Shown here piece by piece: positions 1 to 8,507 of a stretch of 64,000 bases of DNA. Source of the stretch: Opitutaceae bacterium (GTDB lineage: Bacteria; Verrucomicrobiota; Verrucomicrobiia; Opitutales; Opitutaceae); NCBI GenBank assembly GCA_028280945.1, contig JANQKV010000008.1:1-64000 (forward strand). Reading direction: 5' to 3'. Below the pieces are notes generated by a model. It had not been told where the DNA came from and searched no databases. It was given only the letters and a program-made list of their open reading frames with translations. The position numbers and the translations under genes were made by a program. How positions within the stretch are numbered: the first letter of the stretch is position 1; every line of letters starts with the position of its first letter.

Positions 1-593
1 GCCTTGGAGTTGGCGCACGTAAGACTCCAATGCTCCCACGCTACGTCCTGGCACCACATCGAAAACACGGTGATTGCGCAGATCGCAGAAGGTAGTGGCG
101 AAGCGATGTTGCTTTTGCACGGAGTGCTCATCGATGCCCAGCCATAGGGGACACTGCCGGGAGATGCGCTCATGGGCCTTACGCTGGGCAAACTGCGAGT
201 AGCAGCGCTCCACCGTGGCCGAACCCACCCGTTCGAGCCGGGCCAGGTTGGTGGCATCAATCCCGGCATGATGGAGCGTGTAGATCGACTCACGCAAAGG
301 CTCGGAGAGGCGTCGCCACGGACGGATGGACGGCAACTGCGGCACGAAGGTGCGCTCACATCGGGTGCAGACATACCGGCGGGTATGTACCCGCCACAGA
401 CAGGGCTGACCGAGGTAGGACAGGTGGCGAACCTCGCGCACGTAGCGCCCCTTGCTGTGGAGCCGATCGGCTCCACAGCAAGGGCAGCGCGCAGGTCGTT
501 ATGGGTTACCTCAACGATAACCGGACGCTTGCCGTGGATGCAGCGAAGCGTGTAACTCTGAGGCATCGGCACATTGCTGATATCTATCATCAT
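1..593 (-). pseudogene. ISL3-type transposase, frameshifted, cut by window edge
   Basis: Read on the minus strand, about 1-500 encodes the N-terminal part of a DDE transposase of the ISL3 type. It has a zinc-ribbon-like start (RCPCCGADRLHSKGRY and then YVCTRCERTF), a helix-turn-helix-like stretch, and the first catalytic-type motif LGIDEHSVQ. The frame is open to the window edge but has no ATG, and it meets stop codons just upstream of the CPCCG motif. A plausible start (ATG at 590 or 593, or at 566, MPQSYTLRC...) lies in a different frame, so a 1-nt frameshift near 485-490 probably separates the true N-terminus from the rest. The C-terminal half of the gene lies outside the window. The family call rests on the zinc-ribbon plus LGIDE pattern. 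Whether the element is active cannot be judged here; a non-ATG start would be the alternative to a frameshift. Confidence 0.6.
449..484. repeat. 36-bp perfect palindrome inside the transposase
   Basis: The sequence is its own reverse complement over 36 bp, centred between 466 and 467. It falls in the codons for the zinc-ribbon region of the transposase, right beside the suspected frameshift. It could be coincidence of coding, a cruciform-forming site, or the product of a small inverted duplication. Confidence 0.7.
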
Positions 594-594
594 C

Positions 595-627
595 GGGGAC
601 ATGTTGGCCTAATAACCGCATGTCCCC
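595..627. repeat. Short inverted repeat upstream of the transposase
   Basis: GGGGACATG at 595-603 is matched by CATGTCCCC at 619-627 with a 15-nt spacer. It lies directly upstream of the transposase start, so it could be part of the insertion-sequence end or an operator. The other end of the element is outside the window, so terminal repeats cannot be confirmed. Confidence 0.4.
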
Positions 628-725
628 ATCTTTTGATGATGAGCCCGCCAAGCTCTTGGGATTAGGTTGATCTCTGTTCAGCCAAAAGCGAAGGATGCGC
701 TGCGAAGCTTCAGCGAAGCAGTGCT

Positions 726-971
726 ATGTATTATGTGTATTTGATTGAAAGTGAAACAACGCCTGAAAAGCGATACGTGGGATTCACTCAGGACCTGAAG
801 TCTCGGATTCACGATCATAACTCCGGCAAAAACAGCAGCACTTCGATTTGTCGTCCATGGAAGCTCGTTACCTACGTCGCTTTTTCTTCCAAACGTCGGG
901 CACTTGCGTTTGAGAGGTATCTCAAGTCCGGCTCCGGCCATGCTTTTGCCAACCGAAGACTGTGGCATTGA
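726..971 (+). CDS. Small GIY-YIG nuclease family protein
   Basis: This 81-residue protein is a stand-alone GIY-YIG domain of the YhbQ/UPF0213-like group. The signature reads YYVYLIES near residue 2, then RYVGFTQDLKSRIHDHNSG, followed by the conserved basic block with SSKRRALAFERYLKSGSG and the usual small C-terminal end. The family fold is that of homing and repair endonucleases, but for these small proteins the cellular role is not established. The ATG is preceded by three GCGAAG repeats (688-693, 702-707, 713-718). The gene sits between a transposase remnant and unrelated minus-strand genes, which fits a gene that moves as a unit. The stop is a TGA shortly before the converging TPR gene. 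Confidence 0.88.
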   Translation: MYYVYLIESETTPEKRYVGFTQDLKSRIHDHNSGKNSSTSICRPWKLVTYVAFSSKRRALAFERYLKSGSGHAFANRRLWH

Positions 972-986
972 ACCTTGCAGGCCGGC

Positions 987-2411
987 TTACCCGCCGAAGG
1001 CCCGGCGGTAGGCGGTGTTGAGGCGTTGGAGCTCCTGGGGCTGCATGCGGGGTTGTTCCGCAATGCGCGCCATCCACTCGTCCGCCCGGGTTTTGTTCCC
1101 GGAGTCGATCGCGTCAAAAGCGAGGATGCCCAAGGCGCTGGGATTGAGCGGGTCGTAAACGAGGGCCTTTTCGATTTCGGCAACGCCTTCGCGGCGACGG
1201 TCGAGAGAGATGAGCGTGATCCCCAATTCGATGTAGGAATCCGGCTCGTTGGGGCGGAGGCGGATGGCGGTGCGGTATTCGCCGACGGCGGCACCGGGCT
1301 GGCCCGCTTCGCGCAGCCGGCGTGCCTTCATCCGATGCAGGCCGGGCGAATCCGGACAAAACCTCAGCCCTTCGGCGAGAATGCGGTTGGCCTCGGCCAG
1401 GTTGCCGTTGCGTTCCAGCAACCCGGAGAGCTGCGCCCAGCCATCGGCAAATGCGGGGTCAAGTTGAGTACAGCGGCGGTAGTGGGTCATTGCTCCGGTG
1501 ATGTCCCGCTGTCGGGCCAACAGGGACGCCAACTGGAAATGAGCGGAAACATCCTGCGGGGCCACTTCGATGGCCCGTCGCAGCCAGGCGAGGGCCGTAT
1601 CGATTTCTCCAATACGGCTCTTGGTGCCGGCCTCCAGGGCCAGGCGGAATGAGTCGTAGCAATCCGACATGAGTTCATCGAGCCAGGGATCGCTTGGGTC
1701 ACGGTAGGCCCCGGAGGCTTCGGCCTGGCCGCGGATCGCTTCCGCGCTGCGGTCCAGCCCCAGTCGCTCGTAGAGGGTGACGATCAGATCGTAACCCAGG
1801 TTGTAGTCGGTCAGCGCCACGACCCGTTCGAGGCGTCGGCGGGCGTCGGTCCACCGTTCCGCCTCCAGGTCGATCCGGGCCAATCCCAGGATTGCCCACG
1901 CTTCATCGCGATCGAGTTGAAGCACGGCCTGGTAAGCCGCCGCGGCGCCGGCGGCATCGCTGCTCTTGAGCAGCAAGTCGGCGCGACGCAGTTGGGCGGG
2001 GAGGTAGGCGGGATCGAGCTCGATGACGCGGTCCCACAGGGACAGGGCCTCCGCTGCCTGGCCAAATCCGGCCAAAATGGTGGCGTGCCGATGGGGCCAT
2101 ACCGGGGAAGCGGGTTCCAGGGTGGCGAGTCCCTCGTAGCACTGGGACGCGGTGTCCAAGTATCCATTGATATGATACAGTCGACTGAGCTCCGCCAGGC
2201 CGTCCCGCGCTCCCGCCAGCGACAGGGCTCTGGCGTCGGCCTCGGCGATGCGGGCCTGCAGGTCGGGGTGGGCGCCGGTCAGGTCGGGGATGCTGGGCAG
2301 GTGTGCGGCCACGATTGACCGGTGTTTGGATTGCTGGCCCCACCACCAGCCGCCGCCCGCGAGCACAACCGCGGCCAATCCCAAAGTGATGAACTTTCCC
2401 ACTGACTTCAT
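987..2411 (-). CDS. Membrane-anchored TPR-repeat protein
   Basis: The 474-residue product begins with a charged N-terminus and a single hydrophobic segment (about residues 9-27, ending GGGWWWG), so it is probably anchored in the inner membrane or exported. The rest is helical with successive tetratricopeptide-like repeats, such as ALSLWDRVIELDPAYLPAQL, AWLRRAIEVAPQDVSAHFQL and AVGEYRTAIRLRPNEPDSYI. TPR arrays mediate protein-protein contacts; no catalytic motif is visible. Its ATG overlaps the stop of the upstream FG-GAP lipoprotein by four bases (ATGA), so the two are translationally coupled and probably act together. The specific partner is unknown. Confidence 0.85.
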   Translation of the reverse strand: MKSVGKFITLGLAAVVLAGGGWWWGQQSKHRSIVAAHLPSIPDLTGAHPDLQARIAEADARALSLAGARDGLAELSRLYHINGYLDTASQCYEGLATLEPASPVWPHRHATILAGFGQAAEALSLWDRVIELDPAYLPAQLRRADLLLKSSDAAGAAAAYQAVLQLDRDEAWAILGLARIDLEAERWTDARRRLERVVALTDYNLGYDLIVTLYERLGLDRSAEAIRGQAEASGAYRDPSDPWLDELMSDCYDSFRLALEAGTKSRIGEIDTALAWLRRAIEVAPQDVSAHFQLASLLARQRDITGAMTHYRRCTQLDPAFADGWAQLSGLLERNGNLAEANRILAEGLRFCPDSPGLHRMKARRLREAGQPGAAVGEYRTAIRLRPNEPDSYIELGITLISLDRRREGVAEIEKALVYDPLNPSALGILAFDAIDSGNKTRADEWMARIAEQPRMQPQELQRLNTAYRRAFGG

Positions 2412-3715
2412 CGGTGCCAGATCATGACGCGGCCCATCTTGTCAAAGGGCGGGTAGATGTAGAAGCCTCCGGTCACGAGGGCAGGTTTGCCACTACGGTC
2501 AAACGTGCCGACGTCCAGGGTGATCAGGTCCTTGGGTTCGCGGGTCAACACGTGGCGGGTGAAGTTCTGGTTTCCATCGTTGCGGAACCACATGATCGAA
2601 ACGACTTCGCGATTCTGGCTGTTCCAATCCGCGTAAGCTGCCGCCGACACCACGTCCATGTGTCCGTCCTGATCGAGGTCGACGCCGGCCGGGCCGTAGG
2701 CTCCGGACAGGGGACCAATGCGGTGGTAGCGAAAGGCTCCACCGCCCATGTTTTCGAACCATTGCAATCCGTGCCACGGCCGGGGTCCCGGCGTGGCGGA
2801 GGGTCCAAAGCCATCCCCGTTGGAGTAGATCAGGTCGGGCCGGCCGTCGCGATTGATGTCAGCGGAGCTGAGGCCGCTCGAGCCGTAGTCTTCGTTGGTC
2901 GAGCCCCAGATGCGCCGGGTGCGGAAGTTGCCGCGGCCATCATTGGCGAAGTAGTAGACCTCCTCCCATTGCTGGGACATCAACGCGGCGATATCCGGAG
3001 TGCGATCGCCATCAAAATCATCGATGACCACGTTGATGGCCCCGGATAGATCGAGCAGCACATGACGTTCAAAATCCCACTGGCCGGGCCCGACGTGTTC
3101 GAGCCACGAAATCTCTCCTTGGTCGTAACCAAACTGGGCCAACGCGAGGTCCAGCCGGCCATCGCCGTTGAGATCCGCTGCCCGCATGTCGACGATGCGT
3201 GAGGTCTTTTCCAGAATTCGGTGGGGAGTAAAATTCTGTTGCCCGTCATTTTCGAGAATGAAGGCGATACCGATGCGATCGTTGTGGGGGAAAACAATCG
3301 TCATGCTCGACACCAGCAGGTCGAGGTCTCCGTCACCGTCCATGTCCGCGGATTCGACGTGCACGGGGCCGCTCATGTCGGCGGCGAGCAGCGCTTCCGG
3401 AGCGAAATTGCCCGGCGCGGTCTGTCGGATCCAACGGATCTCGTTGTCCTGGGCTTCGCAGAAAACGATATCATCCAAACCGTCCTGATCGAGATCGATG
3501 GTTCGAACGTGGGCGATCCAAGGGGGAAGTTCGGTGAACGTTCCGAGCTCCCGCCCGGTCAGCAACCCCGTCGCCTCGACCGGAGCACTGTCAGCGGCAG
3601 GGACGGTCTTGGTCAGTGCCCGAGCCGGCGTGGGTTTGCCGCAGCCCGCCCACAACAATACCACCGAGGCCATGGCGAGCCGCAGCGCATGACGGGACAG
3701 GGAGCGATTTGACAT
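2408..3715 (-). CDS. FG-GAP/VCBS repeat lipoprotein
   Basis: From the ATG at 3715 the protein has a lipoprotein signal with lipobox LWAGC (Cys25), which favours this start over the longer one at 3793. The mature part carries at least six calcium-binding-like loops of the DxDxDGxxD type: DLDQDGLDD, DMDGDGDLD, DLNGDGRLD, DFDGDRTPD, DINRDGRPD and DLDQDGHMD. These mark an FG-GAP beta-propeller like that of integrin alpha chains and CRTAC1-type proteins, so it is expected to be a lipid-anchored, calcium-binding surface or periplasmic protein. It is the first gene of a two-gene unit with the TPR protein. Ligand and role are not known. Confidence 0.85.
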   Translation of the reverse strand: MSNRSLSRHALRLAMASVVLLWAGCGKPTPARALTKTVPAADSAPVEATGLLTGRELGTFTELPPWIAHVRTIDLDQDGLDDIVFCEAQDNEIRWIRQTAPGNFAPEALLAADMSGPVHVESADMDGDGDLDLLVSSMTIVFPHNDRIGIAFILENDGQQNFTPHRILEKTSRIVDMRAADLNGDGRLDLALAQFGYDQGEISWLEHVGPGQWDFERHVLLDLSGAINVVIDDFDGDRTPDIAALMSQQWEEVYYFANDGRGNFRTRRIWGSTNEDYGSSGLSSADINRDGRPDLIYSNGDGFGPSATPGPRPWHGLQWFENMGGGAFRYHRIGPLSGAYGPAGVDLDQDGHMDVVSAAAYADWNSQNREVVSIMWFRNDGNQNFTRHVLTREPKDLITLDVGTFDRSGKPALVTGGFYIYPPFDKMGRVMIWHR

Positions 3716-4001
3716 GGGGTTACGAGATTGGGAAGAGCCGATGGGTTCCGGCAGCGAACACCCGAACGTTCGTGGATCATCGCGGTCACGCAAGGTTTCC
3801 CGTTACCCATAAGTCTGACGGGATGCGGGATTAAAAAGACTCACTTTGAGACAGGAAAACTGTTGACCGGTATTAGAGCGGGGCAGGTGGAGTGACGGGA
3901 TAACTTCTTCCGACGGGATTTTGGCCAAAAGCGTCTTGCGCGGGCGTGGTCGGTTTGGGACGTTCACGGACATTTTCGCTTAAACTCTACCTGATCACGC
4001 C
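3716..4001. other. Divergent intergenic region before nuoB
   Basis: The region lies between the start of the FG-GAP lipoprotein and nuoB and must hold promoters for both directions. A TTGACC near 3863 could be a -35 box, but no well-spaced -10 follows. No room for a nuoA gene was found here, and no riboswitch-like structure was recognised. Confidence 0.5.
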
Positions 4002-4508
4002 ATGGTATCACCCAACACCGACGTCGCTTTTGATAACAAGATAGAAGGAGACATCGTCATTTCCCGGCTCGATGCCGTGATAAACTGGGTCCGCACGAAC
4101 TCGATGTGGCCGATGCCGATGGGTCTCGCCTGCTGCGCGATCGAGCTGATGGGCACCGCATCCGCCCGGTTCGACATCGCCCGCTTCGGGGCTGAGGTGA
4201 TGCGGTTCTCCCCGCGCCAAGCCGATTGTATGATCGTGGCCGGCACCGTCACCTACAAGATGGCTCCCCACGTTCGACGCATCTATGACCAGATGTCCGA
4301 ACCCAAGTGGGTCATTGCCATGGGAGCCTGCGCTTCTTCCGGCGGCATGTATCGCAGCTACGCCACCCTTCAGGGCGTTGATCGCATTGTGCCGGTCGAC
4401 GTCTACGTCAGCGGATGTCCTCCTCGTCCCGAGGCCTTGCTCGATGCGTTGATCAAACTGCAAGACAAGGTCAAAAAGACGCCCTCCTTACGCAACCTGA
4501 CCGCCTGA
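4002..4508 (+). CDS. nuoB: NADH-quinone oxidoreductase subunit B
   Basis: NuoB (PSST) carries the last iron-sulfur cluster, N2, at the junction of the peripheral arm and the membrane arm of complex I. The 168-residue protein has the expected ligands: the tandem CC at residues 44-45 in [11 protein letters not shown], Cys110 in GACASSGG and Cys139 in SGCPPRPE. The length is typical. It is the first gene of the cluster, with nuoC starting 30 bp after its stop. In many bacteria nuoA directly precedes nuoB, but it is not present here. The ATG follows a leader without an obvious Shine-Dalgarno sequence. Confidence 0.97.
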   Translation: MVSPNTDVAFDNKIEGDIVISRLDAVINWVRTNSMWPMPMGLACCAIELMGTASARFDIARFGAEVMRFSPRQADCMIVAGTVTYKMAPHVRRIYDQMSEPKWVIAMGACASSGGMYRSYATLQGVDRIVPVDVYVSGCPPRPEALLDALIKLQDKVKKTPSLRNLTA

Positions 4509-4538
4509 CCCGGTCTCGCCTGTTCCCTACCACGCAAT

Positions 4539-5171
4539 ATGTCCGACACCGTCGCCGCCGAGCCAGTTGCTGATCTCCTAGCCAAGTTTTCCGAAGCCAC
4601 TCCCCGAGAGTCTCTCGATCATCCCGCAGTGAACGTGCCGATGAAGGACGCCGTTGCGGTGTTGCAATGGCTGCGGGACGAGCAGAGTTACGATTTCCTG
4701 GTGGATGTGACAGGCATCGACTGGTCCGAAACCACGTCGCCCCGATTCACCGCGGTGTGGCATTTGTTTTCGACGACCAAACACACCTACATCCGCATTG
4801 CGGCAGACTGCACCGACGACGCCAACCCGTCCGCCCCCACGGCCACCGGTTTGTTTCCGGCGGCTGACTGGCACGAGCGCGAGACCTTCGACCTGATGGG
4901 GATAACGTTTGAGGGGCATCCCGACCTTCGTCGCATTCTGATGTGGGATGGGTATCCGCACCATCCTTTGCGGAAGGAATTTCCCTTGGCGGGAATCGAA
5001 ACCGAGTTGCCGGACATTGAAGTCGCGGATGAAACCCAGGCCAAGGTTATCTCCGCGCCCATGATGGGTGGCCCGTTCGTTGCTTCCAATAAAGGCGAAA
5101 TGAACCTGACCGACGCCGAGCCCCGGGCCAAGGACGAGAGCTGGAACGAAGCCAAGCCCAAGCCTGAATAA
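4539..5171 (+). CDS. nuoC: NADH-quinone oxidoreductase subunit C
   Basis: NuoC (30-kDa subunit) is a structural subunit of the peripheral arm that packs against NuoD. The 210-residue protein contains YDFLVDVTGIDW near residue 47 and the family signature ERETFDLMGITFEGHPDLRR, followed by ILMWDGYPHHPLRKEFPL. The roughly 50-residue tail after the signature is polar and probably partly disordered. NuoC and NuoD are separate here, not fused as in Escherichia coli. It lies 30 bp after nuoB and 17 bp before nuoD, in the same operon. Confidence 0.96.
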   Translation: MSDTVAAEPVADLLAKFSEATPRESLDHPAVNVPMKDAVAVLQWLRDEQSYDFLVDVTGIDWSETTSPRFTAVWHLFSTTKHTYIRIAADCTDDANPSAPTATGLFPAADWHERETFDLMGITFEGHPDLRRILMWDGYPHHPLRKEFPLAGIETELPDIEVADETQAKVISAPMMGGPFVASNKGEMNLTDAEPRAKDESWNEAKPKPE

Positions 5172-5188
5172 CCCGACCCGAAATCCTG

Positions 5189-6421
5189 ATGGCTACCGAA
5201 TTTACCGTCCCCGACGCTGGCGCCAAGACCGCCGCTGCCTCGCAGGAATTTGAAACGGAAAAGATGTCCCTTGCGATGGGGCCGTCCCATCCCTCCACCC
5301 ACGGGGTGCTGCGTCTCCAGCTCGAGCTCGACGGAGAGACCGTGACCAACTGCGATCCGGTTCTGGGTTACCTCCACCGGGGCGACGAGAAGATCGCGGA
5401 AAACATGACCTACAACCAGTTTGTGCCCTACACGGACCGGTTGGATTACCTTGCCCCGCTGGCGAACAACGCGGCTTATGCCGCCGCCGTCGAACAATTG
5501 GCCGACATTAAAATCCCGGAACGGGTGCAGGCGATCCGCGTCATCACGTCGGAGATGGCCCGCGTTTCCAGTCATCTCATGGGGCTGGGGGCCTACGGAA
5601 TCGACGTGGGGGCATGGTCGGTGTTTCTCTACACCTTCACCGAGCGGGAGAAGCTGTATACCCTGTTTGAGGAGCTGACGGGGGCCCGCTTCACCACGAG
5701 TTACAGCCGTATCGGCGGGGTATCACGCGACGTTCCCGAAGGGTGGAACGAACGCGTGCTCGAGTTTTGCGACCAATTCCTCCCGATTCTCGACGAGATC
5801 CTCAAGCTTCTGACCCGCAACAAGATCTTCATGGATCGTACGGTCGACGTGGGCATCATCTCGGCCGAGGATGCCATCGGGTATGGTTTGTCCGGACCGA
5901 ACCTCCGCGGCTCCGGAGTCAAAAGTGACTTGCGCAAGGATCGTCCCTATTGGGGCTACGAGCAGTATGAGTTCGACGTTCCGGTGGGTTCCAAGGGCGA
6001 CTGCTACGACCGCTACCTCTGCCGGGGAGAGGAGATGAAGCAGTCCGTGCGCATCATCCGCCAGGCTATCGCCAAATTCCCGGCAGGCGATTACTACGCC
6101 AAGGATGCCGTGCGGATCTTCGCGCCGAAAAAGGACAAGGTCATGACCTCCATGGAGGAGTTGATTAACAACTTCATGATTGTGACCGAAGGGCCGCAGA
6201 TGCCGGCGGGCGAAGTCTACTTCGAGGCGGAGAATCCGAAGGGCACGCTCGGCTTCTTCATCGTGAGCAAGGGTGGGGGAGTGCCGTGGCGCCTGAAGAT
6301 TCGCGGTCCCTCGTTCTGCAACCTCTCCATTCTGCCAAAAGTCTGCCAAGACGAGTTGGTTTCCGATGTCGTTTCGATTCTCGGTTCCCTCGATTTCGTC
6401 ATGGGCGAGTGCGACCGCTAA
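5189..6421 (+). CDS. nuoD: NADH-quinone oxidoreductase subunit D
   Basis: NuoD (49-kDa subunit) forms the quinone-binding pocket together with NuoB. The 410-residue sequence shows the conserved GPSHPSTHGVLRLQLELDGE loop near residue 31, which bears the quinone-site His, then HRGDEKIAEN and DRLDYLAPLANN. The C-terminus ends in the expected SILGSLDFVMGECDR. A short non-conserved N-terminal extension (about 25 residues) precedes the family domain. It lies 17 bp after nuoC. A spacer of about 130 bp with repeat-like sequence separates it from nuoE. Confidence 0.97.
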   Translation: MATEFTVPDAGAKTAAASQEFETEKMSLAMGPSHPSTHGVLRLQLELDGETVTNCDPVLGYLHRGDEKIAENMTYNQFVPYTDRLDYLAPLANNAAYAAAVEQLADIKIPERVQAIRVITSEMARVSSHLMGLGAYGIDVGAWSVFLYTFTEREKLYTLFEELTGARFTTSYSRIGGVSRDVPEGWNERVLEFCDQFLPILDEILKLLTRNKIFMDRTVDVGIISAEDAIGYGLSGPNLRGSGVKSDLRKDRPYWGYEQYEFDVPVGSKGDCYDRYLCRGEEMKQSVRIIRQAIAKFPAGDYYAKDAVRIFAPKKDKVMTSMEELINNFMIVTEGPQMPAGEVYFEAENPKGTLGFFIVSKGGGVPWRLKIRGPSFCNLSILPKVCQDELVSDVVSILGSLDFVMGECDR

Positions 6422-6430
6422 CCCTTTGAA

Positions 6431-6466
6431 GCCGTGAGCATCGACGAGCGAGTAGTGAGCATGACC
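6431..6466. repeat. GAGCGAGTAGTGAGC-type spacer repeat
   Basis: The nuoD-nuoE spacer contains GTGAGC and GAGCGAGTAGTGAGC words that resemble those in the nuoI-nuoJ spacer (about 11927-11956). This suggests copies of one dispersed short repeat family. A matching inverted arm is weak here. The repeat call rests on similarity within the window only. Confidence 0.35.
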
Positions 6467-6551
6467 AAGTTCGACACCGTCTTTTCAAACCCGTCCCTTT
6501 CCGGAACCTCCTCGCCGGTTGCCACCGGCGACCCGCTACTTTTCTGACCGA

Positions 6552-7040
6552 ATGAATCTCCAGCCTGAAACCCTGGCCCGCATCGACGAGGTCATCACCC
6601 ATTACCCGGAGAAGCGCAGCGGCACGCTGCCCCTGCTGCATCTCATTCAGGAAGACATCGGCCACATTCCGGAAGAAGCCATCGAGTGGATCGCCGAGAA
6701 GCTCGAACTCGAACCGATCAATGTCTACGAGGTGGTGACCTTCTACCCGATGTTCCGGCGGAAGCCGATTGGTCGCCGTCACATCAAGGTTTGTCGCACG
6801 CTGTCGTGCGCCTTGGTCGGCGCCTACAAGACCTGCTCCAAGTTTCAGCAGGAATTCGACACCAAGCTGGGGAAGGTCTCCCCCGACGGCGAAGTCACGG
6901 TCGAGTTTGTCGAATGCCTGGCCAGCTGTGGCACCGCTCCGGTTGTGCTGATCGATGAGGAATTACACGAAAACGTCGATGAGGCGAAAGCCAAGGAGAT
7001 CAGCGACCACATCAAGGCCGAGGCCGCGCAAAGAGGATAA
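6552..7040 (+). CDS. nuoE: NADH-quinone oxidoreductase subunit E
   Basis: NuoE (24-kDa subunit) binds the [2Fe-2S] cluster N1a beside the FMN site of NuoF. The ligands are visible as VCRTLSC and, further on, VECLASCGTAP. The thioredoxin-like domain is preceded by the usual helical part (IPEEAIEWIAEKLEL, VYEVVTFYPMF). The start at 6552 (MNLQPETLARIDE) matches the normal family N-terminus; an in-frame ATG at 6519 would add 11 residues without family support. The nuoF ATG follows 5 bp after the stop, so the two are probably translated together. Confidence 0.95.
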   Translation: MNLQPETLARIDEVITHYPEKRSGTLPLLHLIQEDIGHIPEEAIEWIAEKLELEPINVYEVVTFYPMFRRKPIGRRHIKVCRTLSCALVGAYKTCSKFQQEFDTKLGKVSPDGEVTVEFVECLASCGTAPVVLIDEELHENVDEAKAKEISDHIKAEAAQRG

Positions 7041-7045
7041 GCACC

Positions 7046-8395
7046 ATGTCTGCACCCGCTGAACGACGCATGATTTTTAAGCACATCGATGAGGAGGGCT
7101 ACTCCAACGACATCGACTGCTACCTGAAGAACGGGGGATACGAGATCCTCAAAAAAGCCGTTACCCAGAAACCCGAGGACATTCGCGACGAGGTCAAGAA
7201 ATCCGGCCTGCGCGGCCGGGGTGGCGCCGGATTTTCCTGCGGCCTGAAGTGGTCGTTTGTGGACCGCAAGAGCGGCAAGCCGATTTACCTTGTGGTCAAC
7301 GCGGACGAGTCCGAGCCGGGCACGTTCAAGGACCGCTACATCATCCACCAGGATCCACACCAGCTCATCGAAGGCACCATGATCTCCTGCTTTGCTAACG
7401 ATGTGAAGCAGGCCTATATCTACATCCGGGGCGAGTTTCCCGAAGGCGCCCGCATTCTTGAGCAGGCCATCCAAGAGGCCCGGGACAAGGGGTTCGTGGG
7501 CAAAAACATTCTGGGAACCGACTACTCGTGCGACATGTTTATCCACCGCGGCGCCGGCGCCTACATCTGCGGCGAGGAAACCGGCCTGATTGAATCACTT
7601 GAAGGCAAACGAGCCAATCCACGCATCAAGCCGCCTTACTTCCCCGCGGTGCTGGGGCTTTATCAGTGCCCGACGATTGTGAACAATGTCGAGACGCTGT
7701 GCCACGTGAAGCACATCCTCGAAATGGGGGCCGACGAATACCTCAAGATCGGCACGCCCAACAATACCGGCACCCGCATCTTCTGTGTCTCCGGCCACGT
7801 CAAGAAACCCGGTTACTACGAGTATGCCTGCGGTGAGATCACGATGGGTCAGTTGCTCTACGACGTGTGTGGCGGCCCGCTCGACGGCCGCGAGTTCAAG
7901 GCCGTGATCCCGGGAGGTTCATCAGCCAAGGTCCTTCGCTTCGGCGAGAAGTTCACCTTGAAAAACAAGGACGGGTCGACCCGGGAACTTGGCGTTGAGG
8001 ATATCCCGTTGGACTTCGACACGCTCGCCGCCTGCGGCACCATGGGTGGATCCGGCGGCGTCATCGTGATGGACGATTCCGTCAACATGGTCGAGGCCCT
8101 GGCCAACATCAATGCGTTCTACGCCCACGAGAGCTGCGGCCAGTGCACCCCTTGCCGCGAAGGTTCTCTTTGGATGAAAAAGATCACCTCCCGCATGGTG
8201 CATGGTGAGGCCCGCGAAGAAGATGGTGAACTCATGAAGAGCGTGGCGGACCAGATTGCCGGCCGCACGATTTGTGCGTTCGGCGAGGCATGCTCGTGGC
8301 CCACTCAGAGCTTCGTCCTCAAGTTCGGCGACGAATTCAAATCCTACCAAGACGACAAGCAGAAGGCTTCCGCCGGCAAGCTCGAGCTGGTTTAA
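7046..8395 (+). CDS. nuoF: NADH-quinone oxidoreductase subunit F
   Basis: NuoF (51-kDa subunit) oxidises NADH on FMN and passes electrons to cluster N3. The 449-residue protein shows GLRGRGGAGFSCGLKWSF (nucleotide/FMN loop), NADESEPGTFKDRYI, GAGAYICGEETGLIESLEGK, and the [4Fe-4S] ligands in ESCGQCTPCREG, with the last ligand Cys in CAFGEACSWP. Length and motif order are typical. It lies between nuoE and nuoG, completing the NADH-dehydrogenase module. The presence of this module indicates true NADH oxidation, not a ferredoxin-linked complex I. Confidence 0.97.
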   Translation: MSAPAERRMIFKHIDEEGYSNDIDCYLKNGGYEILKKAVTQKPEDIRDEVKKSGLRGRGGAGFSCGLKWSFVDRKSGKPIYLVVNADESEPGTFKDRYIIHQDPHQLIEGTMISCFANDVKQAYIYIRGEFPEGARILEQAIQEARDKGFVGKNILGTDYSCDMFIHRGAGAYICGEETGLIESLEGKRANPRIKPPYFPAVLGLYQCPTIVNNVETLCHVKHILEMGADEYLKIGTPNNTGTRIFCVSGHVKKPGYYEYACGEITMGQLLYDVCGGPLDGREFKAVIPGGSSAKVLRFGEKFTLKNKDGSTRELGVEDIPLDFDTLAACGTMGGSGGVIVMDDSVNMVEALANINAFYAHESCGQCTPCREGSLWMKKITSRMVHGEAREEDGELMKSVADQIAGRTICAFGEACSWPTQSFVLKFGDEFKSYQDDKQKASAGKLELV

Positions 8396-8403
8396 ACCCT
8401 TTG

Positions 8404-8493
8404 AAACGCAAAGCCGCCAAGATGACGCCACGCCAAACCCCTGCTTTTCCTCCTTTGCGATGCTTTTGTGCGCTTCGCGTCTTCGCGCTTTAA
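8404..8493. repeat. Imperfect inverted repeat in the nuoF-nuoG spacer
   Basis: The 112-bp spacer has a left arm of AACGCAAAGCCGCCAAG type and a right arm (about 8455-8491) reading TGCGCTTCGCGTCTTCGCGC. The right arm is close to the reverse complement of the left. CGCAAAG/CGCCAAG units facing each other are a known look of short dispersed intergenic repeats in several bacterial phyla. Transcribed, it would fold into a hairpin between two complex I genes. Copy number elsewhere cannot be seen from this window. Confidence 0.55.
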
Positions 8494-8507
8494 CCTTCCC
8501 TTTCGCA

